A stretch of 64,000 nucleotides of DNA. Origin: an uncultured Prevotellaceae bacterium (GTDB lineage Bacteria > Bacteroidota > Bacteroidia > Bacteroidales > Bacteroidaceae). The notes under the pieces were generated by a model. That model saw only the letters and a program-made list of their open reading frames with translations. It ran no database searches and had not been told where the DNA came from. Shown piece by piece: positions 53,100 through 62,523 of this stretch. The stretch spans positions 124,001 to 188,000 of the forward strand of contig CACXIP010000005.1 in the NCBI GenBank assembly GCA_902767775.1, given 5' to 3'. Both the position numbers and the translations under genes were made by a program. Every line of letters starts with the position of its first letter. Within the stretch, counting starts at the first letter, position 1.

Positions 53100-55131
53100 A
53101 AGCTTTATTATTTTTTAGTGAAACAAATATTCCGATGTAAAAGAATCTGTCGCGGGTAGCCGTGACGGGACTGCCCATCTCGTCAAAACGGAAGATGTTG
53201 GTGCGCCCCAAGATGTTGTTCAGCGAGGTATAGACAATGACCTTCGGACTCATCAGGTAGGTGAGGTTAGCATCCACGCTGTTGTAGGCAGGTGTCTTGC
53301 CCTGTGGGAAATGCCGACTGCTGGTGCAGGACTCCGCCAAACCGATGATGACCTTGCCGATACCGTATTTGGCAGTCAGACGCAGGTTGTGGCGAGACGC
53401 GAAATCTGGCATACGCATGGAGGTATAGTCGAGATAGCGTCTTTCGGAGTCGTTGTACGAGTAAGACAGCGTGGTCGTCAGGTTCTTGAAGAGCGAGTTG
53501 TTCTCCACATACACATCCACTCCCCTACTCAAGCCATTGCCATGAGGCAGGTATATGCCGTTTTCCAACAAAGGCAGATGGTGGTATTTCTTCCAATAAG
53601 GTTCTACTCGGAGAAGTGTCGACGGAGTCTTGTATTGCAGGGAGAGGATGGCATGGTCGGCAGTGCTCTGGCCCAGTGACTTCCCGCTCTTTGCCAGGTA
53701 GTCATCCTCTGCGGTCTGACTGTAACGTCCGAGCACCAGAGACGCCTGCAGACGTTTGTTGGGAACATAACTCAGGGTGGTTCTCGGCAAGAGCAACCAT
53801 TGGGTGTCCATCATCTCCGCCCGCGCCGACATATTGACAAACAGACGGGGGATGATGCGCCACTGGGCATCGACATGTGCGGCAAGGATATTGTAGTTGA
53901 GATGGTATTGGTAAGGCTCATACCTCAGCACGCTGTTGCGGATATAGTCCTCCACACCTGCCGACATCTTCAACACGTCGGAACAGACCTTCCGCACCTC
54001 AGCCTTCAGATGCACCTCGTTGCGGAAATTGTGGTAATGGTCGCCGGCAGTCACCGCATCGTCGATATCACTAAACACAGATGAGTTGGCGATGCCAGTG
54101 AATAGAGAGAAGCCATGGCCGAAGGGCATCCTGTGTGTGATGTTGGCGTAGATGTTGTGCTCTTTGAGCGAGAGGTCGCGCCCGTCGACATGCAGTCCCA
54201 CGGATGTCAGGTCGTAACCGACGTATGACTTCATCACTCCAGCAGTCTTGAACTCCTTCTTATACTGTGCCTCGCCCGACAATTTGCGGTAGGGACGGGT
54301 GAAGTCAAAGCGTTGTGAGAACAGGCGGTCGTAGAGACCCATACTCGTCAGGGCGGCATTGAACGACAGGCTGCTGTTGGCGAATGCCTTCGTCCCGCCG
54401 ACGTTCCAGTCCACCAGCGATGCGCTCACGCCATATTTGTCGCTTGTGGCCATATCGGTGGTCTCCATCGGGAGCACGGCAGAGAGCGCCTGTCCGTACT
54501 CACCGCCATATCCGCCTAAGGAGAAGTTGATGCCTTTGAACAAGAAGGGAGAGAAGCGTCCGCGGACGGCGGAGTTCTCCGTGTTGGTGGAATATGGCAC
54601 CAGCACGTGCATCCCGTTGACGAAGGTCTGGCACTCTTCACTCTCACCGCCCCTAACGTAGAGTTTGCCGTTCTCCCCCACCTTCTGCGTACCGGGCAGT
54701 GTCTGCAATGCTGCCACGATGTCGCCGCATGAGTTGCCAGCCATCACTACGTCGTGGGCATCCATCGTCTTGAAGTTGTCGCTCTTGCCGAAACTGAATG
54801 TGCTGGCGGTGACGACCACCTCGCTGATGGTGGTGGCCTGTTCTTTCATCTGAACAGTGAGATGCGTCATCTGGCTGACGTCGGCAGTGTATGAGTAGTC
54901 CTCATACCCCATGTAGGTGACCTTGAGTGTTGCCTCTCCTGCCTTCGATGTTGGGAAAGCAAACCGTCCGAGAGAGTCGGTCAGGCATCCGTCAATCGTA
55001 CCTATTATAAAAACGTTGGCCCCCGCGAGCCGTTCCTTGCCGTCGGTGACGATGCCCGTCACGGTGGTCTGCGCAACCAGTTGGAAGGTGGTTGCCAGCA
55101 TGATGATGATATGTGTCAGTCGATGTTTCAT
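53080..55131 (-). CDS. TonB-dependent receptor with carboxypeptidase-like domain
   Basis: 683 residues from the ATG at 55131, which opens a proper signal peptide (IIIMLATTFQLVAQT); the longer frame does not. An N-terminal carboxypeptidase-regulatory-like domain (VTGIVTDGKERLAGANVFII, VTYMGYEDYSYTADV) is followed by a plug (SEVVVTASTFSFGKSD, LPGTQKVGENGKLYVRGGES) and a beta-barrel. There is no SusD neighbour, so it is more like a metal/siderophore or peptide receptor than a SusC. The overlapping TPR gene and the upstream LytTR regulator suggest a small functional unit. Confidence 0.85.
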   Translation of the reverse strand: MKHRLTHIIIMLATTFQLVAQTTVTGIVTDGKERLAGANVFIIGTIDGCLTDSLGRFAFPTSKAGEATLKVTYMGYEDYSYTADVSQMTHLTVQMKEQATTISEVVVTASTFSFGKSDNFKTMDAHDVVMAGNSCGDIVAALQTLPGTQKVGENGKLYVRGGESEECQTFVNGMHVLVPYSTNTENSAVRGRFSPFLFKGINFSLGGYGGEYGQALSAVLPMETTDMATSDKYGVSASLVDWNVGGTKAFANSSLSFNAALTSMGLYDRLFSQRFDFTRPYRKLSGEAQYKKEFKTAGVMKSYVGYDLTSVGLHVDGRDLSLKEHNIYANITHRMPFGHGFSLFTGIANSSVFSDIDDAVTAGDHYHNFRNEVHLKAEVRKVCSDVLKMSAGVEDYIRNSVLRYEPYQYHLNYNILAAHVDAQWRIIPRLFVNMSARAEMMDTQWLLLPRTTLSYVPNKRLQASLVLGRYSQTAEDDYLAKSGKSLGQSTADHAILSLQYKTPSTLLRVEPYWKKYHHLPLLENGIYLPHGNGLSRGVDVYVENNSLFKNLTTTLSYSYNDSERRYLDYTSMRMPDFASRHNLRLTAKYGIGKVIIGLAESCTSSRHFPQGKTPAYNSVDANLTYLMSPKVIVYTSLNNILGRTNIFRFDEMGSPVTATRDRFFYIGIFVSLKNNKAYDISNF

Positions 55132-55243
55132 GCCGCAAAAATACGGCAAGAATCCGAAGCCTCCAAATTCCCGTGACAGACGGCTAAAACCGCTGACACA
55201 CAACTAAGTCGGATGACCAATGACTAAGAAAAAGGACGAATGA

Positions 55244-56068
55244 CTAAGCGATGAAAGCCTTCAACTGAGGCACATACGAGCGTGATACCGGGATGCTGTC
55301 GGTGCATGTGCCGAGTGTCAGTTGATAGCCGTTGGAGTTGCCCCGTGCAGAGGTGATGTTGTTGACATTGACAACAAACGAGCGGTGGCATTGGAAGATG
55401 TTCTCATAGTCTTTCAACTCCCCGACGACAGCCGACAGCGTGGTGTGGATTTCCACGTATGTCGGTTTCCCCTCTTTCAGGCAGCAAACCGACACATTGT
55501 TTTTCTTTGCCTCAACATAAAGGAGACTGTTGATGGGAATGCACAGGTCGTTTCCCCTCACATTGGTGTCGTGGATGGTGATGCTGATGTCTTTCTGCTC
55601 CTCCGTCGTATTGCTCAGCAGGGACTCCATCTTCTCCCTCAAAAACTGGTTGTACTGGATGCTGATGGAAACGGCCGAAATGAAGATGCCTATGATGACC
55701 GTCCAATACAAAAACATGAGGAATAACCGCAAAGTAATCGGATAATGGAAGATGAAGGAGAACAGGATGAAATTGCTGACTGCGATAAAGAGTATCAGTC
55801 CGATAATGGCACATCCCTGGTGCCAGATGCGCCAAGGCCTGACACGCTGCGTCAGGCGGCCGAGGAATCCCCATCCATACAAGGCATAGCAACACGAGGT
55901 GATAAGGCCGAAAATGCCCGCCACCAAGAACTTGTTGCCATGGTACATGCTGAATCCGAACGGCTGCAACATATAGAGTATCGCCCAAATGACCACACCA
56001 TAAAAGATGCAGTCTCTCAGCCAGTGCTCACTCTGCCTAAAGGGGTATGTACGAGTCAGAAAAGACAT
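55244..56068 (-). CDS. LytTR-family DNA-binding regulator with membrane domain
   Basis: 274 residues from the ATG at 56068 (a GTG at 56080 is possible). Four transmembrane helices (about 20-145: WAILYMLQPFGFSMY, FLVAGIFGLITSCCYALYG, IIGLILFIAVSNFILFSF, LFLMFLYWTVIIGIFI) precede a LytTR domain (about 175-274: LLYVEAKKNNVSVCCL, YENIFQCHRSFVVNVNNI, IPVSRSYVPQLKAF). There is no receiver domain, so the membrane part would sense the signal. It may control the receptor/TPR genes directly downstream (about 110 bases away). Confidence 0.85.
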   Translation of the reverse strand: MSFLTRTYPFRQSEHWLRDCIFYGVVIWAILYMLQPFGFSMYHGNKFLVAGIFGLITSCCYALYGWGFLGRLTQRVRPWRIWHQGCAIIGLILFIAVSNFILFSFIFHYPITLRLFLMFLYWTVIIGIFISAVSISIQYNQFLREKMESLLSNTTEEQKDISITIHDTNVRGNDLCIPINSLLYVEAKKNNVSVCCLKEGKPTYVEIHTTLSAVVGELKDYENIFQCHRSFVVNVNNITSARGNSNGYQLTLGTCTDSIPVSRSYVPQLKAFIA

Positions 56069-56076
56069 GGCTTGAA

Positions 56077-56847
56077 TCACAATTCTATGGTTAGGCCGTC
56101 GTAGGCGAGGAAAACGCCGTCGGGCAAAATGTGCGACGTCTCGGCATGGAGTCCTATCTGATGGGTGAAATGGGTGAGATAGGTGCGCCTTGCCCCCACT
56201 CTCCGGGCAAAGGCGATGGCATCGCCGAGAAGTTGGTGTGAGTGGTGCTCTTTCTCTATGCGCAGCGCATTGATGACAAGGGTGTTGACACCCTCCAGAT
56301 AAGGCATCTCCGCCTCGTCGATGGTCTTCATGTCGGTGATATAGGCCAACTGACCGATGCGGAAGGCGAGGATGGGCAATTTGCCGTGCATCACTATAAA
56401 CGGCATCACCTCCAGGTCGCCCACCCGGATAGGCTTATGGGGAGCGGCGATGTGGAGATTCAGCAAAGGGACGCCCGGATAGAGATGTTCGCCGAAACAA
56501 TAGGGCATGGTGATGCGCAGCGCCCTTTCGGTTGCCTCGTTGGCATAGATATTGACGGGACCGAAAGTGCAGAAAGGGCGTATGTCGTCGATGCCCGCCA
56601 CATGGTCGTAGTGGATATGGGTGAGCAGCACGGCATCGAAGGGTTTGAAATCAAGAGGAAGGATTTGCTGGCGGAAGTCGGGACCGCAGTCGAGGAGCAC
56701 CCGTGTGGTGTCCGTCTCCAGCAGGGCGGAGGTGCGCAACCGCTTGTCGCGGGGGTCACTGCTTCGGCACACCTCACAATGGCATCCGATGCTCGGCACT
56801 CCGCCGGATGTGCCCGTCCCCAGGAAAGTCAGTCGCATATCACTCAT
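56077..56847 (-). CDS. Metallo-beta-lactamase-fold hydrolase (PhnP-like)
   Basis: 256 residues from the ATG at 56847, chosen because MSDMRLTFLGTGTSGGVPS starts like other family members. A Cys-rich loop (CHCEVCRSSDPRDKRLR) and the metal motif LTHIHYDHVAGID are as in PhnP-type phosphodiesterases. Further ligands: MHGKLP, ITDMKT, HFTHQIG. It probably hydrolyses a cyclic phosphodiester or similar. Its reading frame abuts the end of murB and the start of the LytTR gene; all three probably share a transcript. Confidence 0.82.
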   Translation of the reverse strand: MSDMRLTFLGTGTSGGVPSIGCHCEVCRSSDPRDKRLRTSALLETDTTRVLLDCGPDFRQQILPLDFKPFDAVLLTHIHYDHVAGIDDIRPFCTFGPVNIYANEATERALRITMPYCFGEHLYPGVPLLNLHIAAPHKPIRVGDLEVMPFIVMHGKLPILAFRIGQLAYITDMKTIDEAEMPYLEGVNTLVINALRIEKEHHSHQLLGDAIAFARRVGARRTYLTHFTHQIGLHAETSHILPDGVFLAYDGLTIEL

Positions 56848-56870
56848 TCTCTCTCCACGCATGAAACCGT

Positions 56871-57884
56871 TCACACAATATTCACCTCAGACTGTATCTC
56901 AATGCCGAAGCGCGCCATGACATCCGCCTTGATGGCCTTGCTGAGCGCCAGCACTTCCTGACCTGTCGCCCCGCCTTTGTTGACCAGCACCAGAGCCTGT
57001 TTGTCGTGCACACCGGCATTGCCCATGGAGCGTCCTTTCCATCCGCACCGCTCGATGAGCCATCCTGCCGGTATCTTCTCATGCTCCTCGTCGATGGTGT
57101 AGTGGGGCATCTGCGGATAATCTGTCAGCAACTGAAGATATTTCTCACGGGATATGACGGGGTTGACGAAGAAACTGCCTGCGTTGCCCTCCACCTTGAC
57201 ATCCGGCAGTTTGGCATTTCGGATGTCGATGATGACCTGCCGCAACTGTGCCGCAGTGGGCTTCGGTATCTCAAGACGGGCGAGTTCGCTGCGTATATTG
57301 CCGTAGTCGAGTTTGGGTTCAAAGGTCTCAGAGAGCCGGTAGGTGACAGCAGTAATGAAATACTTGTTTTTCCATTCATGCTTGAAACGGCTGTCGCGGT
57401 AGGCATATTCGCACACCTTGGGGTCGATGGTCTCCTGCAGTCCGGTGACCATATCCACCGCCTCGATGCTCCAGATGAGATTGCATACCTCGGCGCCATA
57501 AGCCCCGATGTTCTGCACGGCCGTTGCCCCCACGTCGCCCGGGATGAGCGACAGGTTCTCTGCCCCATACCATCCATGGTCGACGCAATGGCTGACGATG
57601 TCGTCCCATGTCTCGCCCGAGCCGCAGCGCAGCAACACACATCCGTCCTCGCTCGACGACTCCACACCCTTGATGGCCGACTTGAGCACAGTGCCGTCGA
57701 AGTCGCCTGTCAGCAGCAGGTTGCTCCCGCCGCCGATGATGAGCAATGGCAGGTCTTCGCTGGTGAGCGAGCATACGAGTGGCGTCACCTCATCGGCTTT
57801 CTCTATCTCGATGAAGCGCCGGCAAACAGCGTCGATGCCAAACGTGTTGTACTCTTTCAGGTTGAAATCTCTGATGTCTCTCAT
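56871..57884 (-). CDS. murB: UDP-N-acetylenolpyruvoylglucosamine reductase
   Basis: 337 residues, cytoplasmic. FAD-binding features: NTFGIDAVCRRF, LLIIGGGSNLLL and SLIPGDVGATAVQNIGAYGAE. Catalytic residues: Arg in YRDSRFKHEW, Ser in GNAGSFFVNPV and the C-terminal Glu in SEVNIV. MurB reduces the enolpyruvyl group to make UDP-MurNAc in peptidoglycan synthesis. The length fits the longer E. coli-type (type I) MurB. Downstream genes follow without a gap. Confidence 0.95.
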   Translation of the reverse strand: MRDIRDFNLKEYNTFGIDAVCRRFIEIEKADEVTPLVCSLTSEDLPLLIIGGGSNLLLTGDFDGTVLKSAIKGVESSSEDGCVLLRCGSGETWDDIVSHCVDHGWYGAENLSLIPGDVGATAVQNIGAYGAEVCNLIWSIEAVDMVTGLQETIDPKVCEYAYRDSRFKHEWKNKYFITAVTYRLSETFEPKLDYGNIRSELARLEIPKPTAAQLRQVIIDIRNAKLPDVKVEGNAGSFFVNPVISREKYLQLLTDYPQMPHYTIDEEHEKIPAGWLIERCGWKGRSMGNAGVHDKQALVLVNKGGATGQEVLALSKAIKADVMARFGIEIQSEVNIV

Positions 57885-57896
57885 AGGCTTGAAGGG

Positions 57897-58784
57897 TCAG
57901 TTGATAAGTTTGACGAGTTTCCACCGCCCGTCAATCTGCTTGAAAGTCATCTCTGCTTCCAGTCCGTTGGAGATGCCCCTGAGCACGAAGAGTTTCTGGC
58001 GGCTCTTGCGGTACTGCTGTCCATAGAGGATATTGTAGATGACATCAGAAGGAAAATCAAGAGGTTTGAAATCTGGCCACTGCTCCGGGTAGAAATCACC
58101 CTCTATCATGGTATAGTCATCATCAGGGTCGGGCAGGACGGTGCTCACCGGCTCATTCATGCTCTGTATCTGGAAGAGCGAGTCGGAGGCGAATTTCTCG
58201 TAGAAGTCGAGGAACGACCTGTTGGGAGTCTGATAGGTGTTGTTGCGCACAATCTCGGTGAGCATCCACTGTCCGTTGATACGGTTGAACACATGCTGCT
58301 CCACCGACTTGGCATGGAGGTTGATTCTCTCGATGACGATGCTGTCGAGTTTGGTGTTTTTCGCCAGGTCAAGTTGGCTCTCGTCGTCGAAGATGAGCGT
58401 ATAGAACTCCTGTTTCATGAAGTAGCGCTCATGGTTCCAGTCGGCGCGGTCAATGGTCGACACGCTGTCGCCGTCGGTCACCAACAAGGGGAACTTGACA
58501 CGCTCATACTGCAGTTTTTTGTTGGCAGTGAAGTTGAAGAGGAAATCATCAAACAATTCGTCTGCCGTGACGGGCATGGGTGTAGCCGAAATGAGGCTGT
58601 CCATGGCATCCTCCGGAACGGTGTCTATTGCCGCGGTGTCGACCGTATCGTTCACAGCCGCCGTATCACCAGACAAGGAATCCGTCAGCACCTCAGGTTT
58701 CTTGTCCTTGCAACTTATGGTCATGCCAAGCATCAGGCAGACCATACAGAAAAAGAACATCGCGCTTTTTCTCATAATTCTCAT
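57897..58784 (-). CDS. Lipoprotein, DUF4348-like
   Basis: 295 residues with a lipoprotein signal (LMLGMTISC, Cys25) and an acidic low-complexity linker rich in Asp/Thr (GDTAAVNDTVDTAAIDTVPED). The folded part (about 75-295: TADELFDDFLFNFTANKKLQ, DFYEKFASDSLFQIQSM, FPSDVIYNILYGQQY) resembles DUF4348 of Bacteroidales. It lies 12 bases before murB on the same strand and is probably the first gene of that transcript. Function unknown. Confidence 0.7.
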   Translation of the reverse strand: MRIMRKSAMFFFCMVCLMLGMTISCKDKKPEVLTDSLSGDTAAVNDTVDTAAIDTVPEDAMDSLISATPMPVTADELFDDFLFNFTANKKLQYERVKFPLLVTDGDSVSTIDRADWNHERYFMKQEFYTLIFDDESQLDLAKNTKLDSIVIERINLHAKSVEQHVFNRINGQWMLTEIVRNNTYQTPNRSFLDFYEKFASDSLFQIQSMNEPVSTVLPDPDDDYTMIEGDFYPEQWPDFKPLDFPSDVIYNILYGQQYRKSRQKLFVLRGISNGLEAEMTFKQIDGRWKLVKLIN

Positions 58785-58899
58785 TTAATCCCTTGCATAC
58801 CTCAACCGACAGGACAGAGGCGTTCACAATATTTAGATGATATTAGGGGCAAAAGTACAACTTTATTTCGATATATTTCCTATTTTATCTGAAAAATAT

Positions 58900-58907
58900 T
58901 ACCTTTG
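58900..58907 (+). promoter_or_regulatory. -7 box (TACCTTTG) of pheS
   Basis: TACCTTTG followed by C lies 24 bases before the pheS ATG and fits TAnnTTTG. The box sits in the divergent gap between the lipoprotein/murB transcript and pheS. Confidence 0.6.
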
Positions 58908-58930
58908 CACCGTTTTTAAACCAAAGGAAA

Positions 58931-59968
58931 ATGTTACTTGAGAAAATAGAGGCACTTCTGAAGGAAGTGCAGGAGCTCCAAGCCTCGAATGCAGAGGAGA
59001 TAGAGCAACTTCGTGTAAGATATCTGAGCAAGAAGGGTGAGATAGCCGCCCTGATGACCGATTTCCGTACGGTAGCCGCCGAAGAGAAGCGCACTATCGG
59101 CATGAAAGTCAATGAGTTGAAGCAGACCGCCCTTGAGCGTATCAATGCTTTGCGGGAGTCTCTCGCCTCAGCAGACAATCAGGATGACGACCTCGACCTG
59201 ACACGCACCGCCTACCCCATCAGTCTGGGCACGCGCCATCCCATCTCCATCGTGACCAACGAGATTATCGACATCTTCTCACGCATGGGCTTCACCCTTG
59301 CCGATGGTCCCGAGGTGGAGGACGACCTTCATGTGTTCACCAAGATGAACTTCGCCGCCGACCATCCCGCACGCGACATGCAGGACACCTTCTTTGTGGA
59401 GACCAATCCCGATGACGTGGCCAAGAACATCATCCTCAGAAGCCACACCAGTTCGGTGCAGGCCCGTGTGATGGACACCACACAGCCTCCCATCCGCGTG
59501 ATTTGTCCGGGACGCGTCTATCGCAACGAGGCCATCACTGCCCGTGCCCACTGCTTCTTCCATCAGGTGGAAGGTCTGTATATCGACAAGAACGTGTCGT
59601 TCACCGACCTGAAGCAGGTGCTGCTCACCTTCGCCCAGGAGTTGTTTGGCGCCGACACGAAGATACGTCTGCGCCCCAGCTTCTTCCCCTTCACCGAGCC
59701 CAGTGCCGAGATGGACATCTCCTGTCACATCTGCGGCGGCGAGGGCTGCGGCTTCTGCAAGCACACCGGATGGGTGGAGATATTGGGCTGCGGCATGGTC
59801 GACCCCAATGTGCTCGAGCTTTGCGGCATCGACAGCAAGGTGTACAGTGGCTATGCTTTCGGCGTGGGTGTGGAGCGCATCACCAACCTGAAATACCGTG
59901 TGAGCGACCTGCGTATGTTCTCCGAGAACGACACCCGTTTCCTCCGCGAGTTTGAGGCTGCTCACTGA
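58931..59968 (+). CDS. pheS: Phenylalanyl-tRNA synthetase alpha subunit
   Basis: 345 residues. N-terminal coiled coil (LLEKIEALLKEVQEL), then the class II core: HPISIVTNEIIDIFSRMGF, GPEVEDDLHVFTKMNF, PARDMQDTFFVE, LRSHTSSVQARVMD, CPGRVYRNEAITARAHCFFH and motif 3 AFGVGVERITNLKY. A Cys-rich insertion SCHICGGEGCGFCKHTGW is common in this phylum. It charges tRNA-Phe together with PheT, which is not adjacent here, as is usual in Bacteroidetes. Confidence 0.97.
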   Translation: MLLEKIEALLKEVQELQASNAEEIEQLRVRYLSKKGEIAALMTDFRTVAAEEKRTIGMKVNELKQTALERINALRESLASADNQDDDLDLTRTAYPISLGTRHPISIVTNEIIDIFSRMGFTLADGPEVEDDLHVFTKMNFAADHPARDMQDTFFVETNPDDVAKNIILRSHTSSVQARVMDTTQPPIRVICPGRVYRNEAITARAHCFFHQVEGLYIDKNVSFTDLKQVLLTFAQELFGADTKIRLRPSFFPFTEPSAEMDISCHICGGEGCGFCKHTGWVEILGCGMVDPNVLELCGIDSKVYSGYAFGVGVERITNLKYRVSDLRMFSENDTRFLREFEAAH

Positions 59969-60519
59969 ATTTATTATAAGGAGTTTAGGAGTTTAGACGA
60001 TACCCCTACAAGAATGGCGATTACAACATAGAAGAGGCGCCCATATATGGCGTCTCTTTTCTATGTCTGCCGTGAGCATATTATTATTAAGGAGTTTAGG
60101 AGTCTAGGAGTTTAGGAGTTTAGGAGTCTAGGAGTTTAGACGATACCCCTACAAGAATGGCGGCGCAACCTGTAGGGACGCGATGTATCGCGTCCGCAGT
60201 TCATTGGGATTTGTAATCCCGATGTCTTAAATATCAGGATTTGTAATCCGAGATGGTAGAGAGAAAATAAAAAAACGCTTCGCTTCGGAAAAAGAATAAA
60301 AAGATTGAAAAAACTTGGCATACAAGGAAGCAAGAAAAAGTGCCAAGGCACTCGCAAAAAGAAAGAAAAAACAAAGAAGCATCTGGCGCCTATGGTGATA
60401 ACCAATGGTCGTCGACCGTTGGTTCTGCCCGTTAGGGCATACATCGTCAACGGAAGAAAAATCTTGCTGGGCATACATACACATCATTAATCATTAATTT
60501 AGCAATAGGCAATTATCCC
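59969..60519. repeat. Intergenic repeat mosaic (B2 then B1, A)
   Basis: B2 (CCATATATGG core near 60042-60051), 'GGAGTCTAGGAGTTTA' units (60090-60140), B1 (near 60174-60196), C-like palindrome (60200-60230), A (about 60265-60370). Between 60373 and 60490 a frame reads NGRRPLVLPVRAYIVNGRKI, which could be the leftover end of a secreted protein gene, but this is weak. Confidence 0.65.
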
Positions 60520-60972
60520 ATGAAGAAAATTCTCCTTTTCTCCATTCCATTCGTCTTTTTGGCGGCATTTTTAAGCCTTGGCTTCCTGCCATTCCTGTTG
60601 TTGCCTTTCATCATCCTCGCCGTGAATTATATCGTTAAGAGGAAAGAGAACAACCCTGTGGTGCAAGAGATGAAAGGAAGGCTTTTCCACAGTGTGGAAG
60701 AGGTGGAGCTGGAATATGGGAAACCTGACAGCGTGGTGGTGCTCAATGCCGCGAAGGCAAACGACATCTCCGATGTGGTCCTTTCATACCCCGAGCGTGG
60801 CATCCTCGTCATGGCAGGCAGAGAGATTCCCATGGATGACATTACAAGCATCGCCCCAAAGAACATGGCTATAATACCCTATGTCGTTGACGAGTACGCC
60901 GTGGTCATCAACACGAAGAATCCCGCAGAACCGGTCATTTACCTCCGTGTGGGATACGACATGGGATATTAA
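60520..60972 (+). CDS. Small membrane protein, hypothetical
   Basis: 150 residues. Two hydrophobic segments at the start (about 4-40: LLFSIPFVFLAAFLSLGFLP, LLLPFIILAVNYIV) anchor a soluble domain (about 50-150: LFHSVEEVELEYGKPDSVVV, GILVMAGREIPMDDITSIAP). No family recognised. It stands alone. Confidence 0.65.
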   Translation: MKKILLFSIPFVFLAAFLSLGFLPFLLLPFIILAVNYIVKRKENNPVVQEMKGRLFHSVEEVELEYGKPDSVVVLNAAKANDISDVVLSYPERGILVMAGREIPMDDITSIAPKNMAIIPYVVDEYAVVINTKNPAEPVIYLRVGYDMGY

Positions 60973-61036
60973 GCCAATCGGTGATTTGAATTGCGTTAAT
61001 TTTTCATAATGGCAACGCGCTTAGTAAGAAAATAGT

Positions 61037-61044
61037 TACTTTTG
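61037..61044 (+). promoter_or_regulatory. -7 box (TACTTTTG)
   Basis: TACTTTTG followed by C, 29 bases before the ATG at 61073, fits TAnnTTTG. Confidence 0.6.
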
Positions 61045-61072
61045 CAGTTCCAAACCTTTTGATTGACAAAAA

Positions 61073-62479
61073 ATGAAGAAGATTTATTTGTTGCTGATGG
61101 CTATGCTCATGGCCACAGCCATCAATGCACAGACAACAGGATACAACCGTCTGAAGAACGTGTCGACAGGACATTATGCCAATTTAGCCTCGTCGGGCAG
61201 TTTCGCACCCAATGCAGACAAGGAAAGTGCCAACGGACTTGCTGGGACGATAGCATATATGGCTTTTGCCGACAACCAGGTCACCCAACTCAGAATGCAG
61301 GGCCTCGATGTCATCAACGTGGCGATTCCCATGATGAAGGCATTGGTCCTGACCACCATCGATGAGGAACAGTTCATCTCCATGCGCACCACCATGGTCG
61401 AGATGATTAAGAAACAGATGAGTGGCGCTATGGGCAGCATGGTGGCAAGGATGATGGAAGACTACACCTATGAGGAGTTTCTGGAGTGGTTCGACAAAAT
61501 CGACACCAACCTGTATTTCGAGAAAGTGGAGAAAGGTGACGGCTACCGCCTCTTCATGGTCACTCCCGACTTTCCGCTCAATGGCGGCACCTTCAACGAC
61601 TATCTCATCGAGAAGGCCAACCAGTTTATGAAAGCCTATACCGGCACACTGCAGGAGAAAGCCGACGAGTATCTCGTAGGTGACTTGGAGGGCCTGCGCC
61701 CCATGGCCTATGTGTTTATCTCACACATGAGGTTTGGCAATAGGATGTACCTCACAGAGCAGACCGGCGAATATGCGTTGAATTTCGGCTTTGCCAATAA
61801 GGAGGATGTGGCCAAGGCAAAATCCATTTGGGATTTTGAACTGGTGGATAATGACACCAACTATTTCGGACTCACACCGCAGGTGGTGGATGCTGAGGGC
61901 AACTACTACACCTCGTTTGTCGCAGATTTCCCCATCACTCTGGCAGAGGGAATGAAGGCTTATTATGTGACCGACGAAATGGAACCCGCCGAATCACAGG
62001 TCAAGTGGCAGGCAATAGAAAGTGAGTCTATCCCAGGACTGACACCCGTCATCATCCAACTCAAAGGCAGCAGTGCCAGTGACAACAAGGTGCAACTGCC
62101 CGAGAACGAACCTGATGCGTTGTACTTGGACGGAAACCAGCTCCTGCCTGTCGCCAATGATTTGGGCTTCCTGCTGGGCAGAACTCTCGAGGAACCCGAC
62201 CCCAACATCTATGTGCTTGATGTGAAAGAGGGCAAGGTGTGCCTTGCCAGCAATATGGAGCAGACGATGAAGTCCAACACGGTTTATCTTTATCTCGACG
62301 AGACAAGAAAGGGAGAAAACACTTCCTCCTACCTCTTCTTGGTAGACAAGGTGACCGGCATCACTGAAGTGGCTGCCCAGACCAAAGGCTCCAACGTCTT
62401 CTACGACCTGCAGGGCCGCCGCGTCAGCCATCCCTCAAAAGGCATCTACATCGTCAACGGCAAGAAAGTCGCCTATTGA
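61073..62479 (+). CDS. Secreted protein with C-terminal sorting-like tail
   Basis: 468 residues, signal peptide ending AINAQT (about 19). The mature N-terminus reads TGYNRLKNVSTGHYANLASS, similar to secreted Bacteroidales proteins that start with a beta-trefoil-like strand. The central part is helical, the C-terminal part beta-rich, ending in VFYDLQGRRVSHPSKGIYIV, the sorting-like tail also seen at 1-775 and in the C10 protease. No enzyme motif found. Confidence 0.65.
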   Translation: MKKIYLLLMAMLMATAINAQTTGYNRLKNVSTGHYANLASSGSFAPNADKESANGLAGTIAYMAFADNQVTQLRMQGLDVINVAIPMMKALVLTTIDEEQFISMRTTMVEMIKKQMSGAMGSMVARMMEDYTYEEFLEWFDKIDTNLYFEKVEKGDGYRLFMVTPDFPLNGGTFNDYLIEKANQFMKAYTGTLQEKADEYLVGDLEGLRPMAYVFISHMRFGNRMYLTEQTGEYALNFGFANKEDVAKAKSIWDFELVDNDTNYFGLTPQVVDAEGNYYTSFVADFPITLAEGMKAYYVTDEMEPAESQVKWQAIESESIPGLTPVIIQLKGSSASDNKVQLPENEPDALYLDGNQLLPVANDLGFLLGRTLEEPDPNIYVLDVKEGKVCLASNMEQTMKSNTVYLYLDETRKGENTSSYLFLVDKVTGITEVAAQTKGSNVFYDLQGRRVSHPSKGIYIVNGKKVAY

Positions 62480-62523
62480 CAACAGGCCGCAAGACGTCAA
62501 AAGGAATGTCGCTCTGACATCAT

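Noticed and set aside
57006-58892. 628-codon open frame opposite murB and the lipoprotein gene
   Set aside because: Runs antisense to two clear genes; its openness follows from their codon bias.
60373-60490. Possible remnant of a C-terminal sorting tail (AYIVNGRKILL)
   Set aside because: Too short and not flanked by other matching sequence; may be chance.
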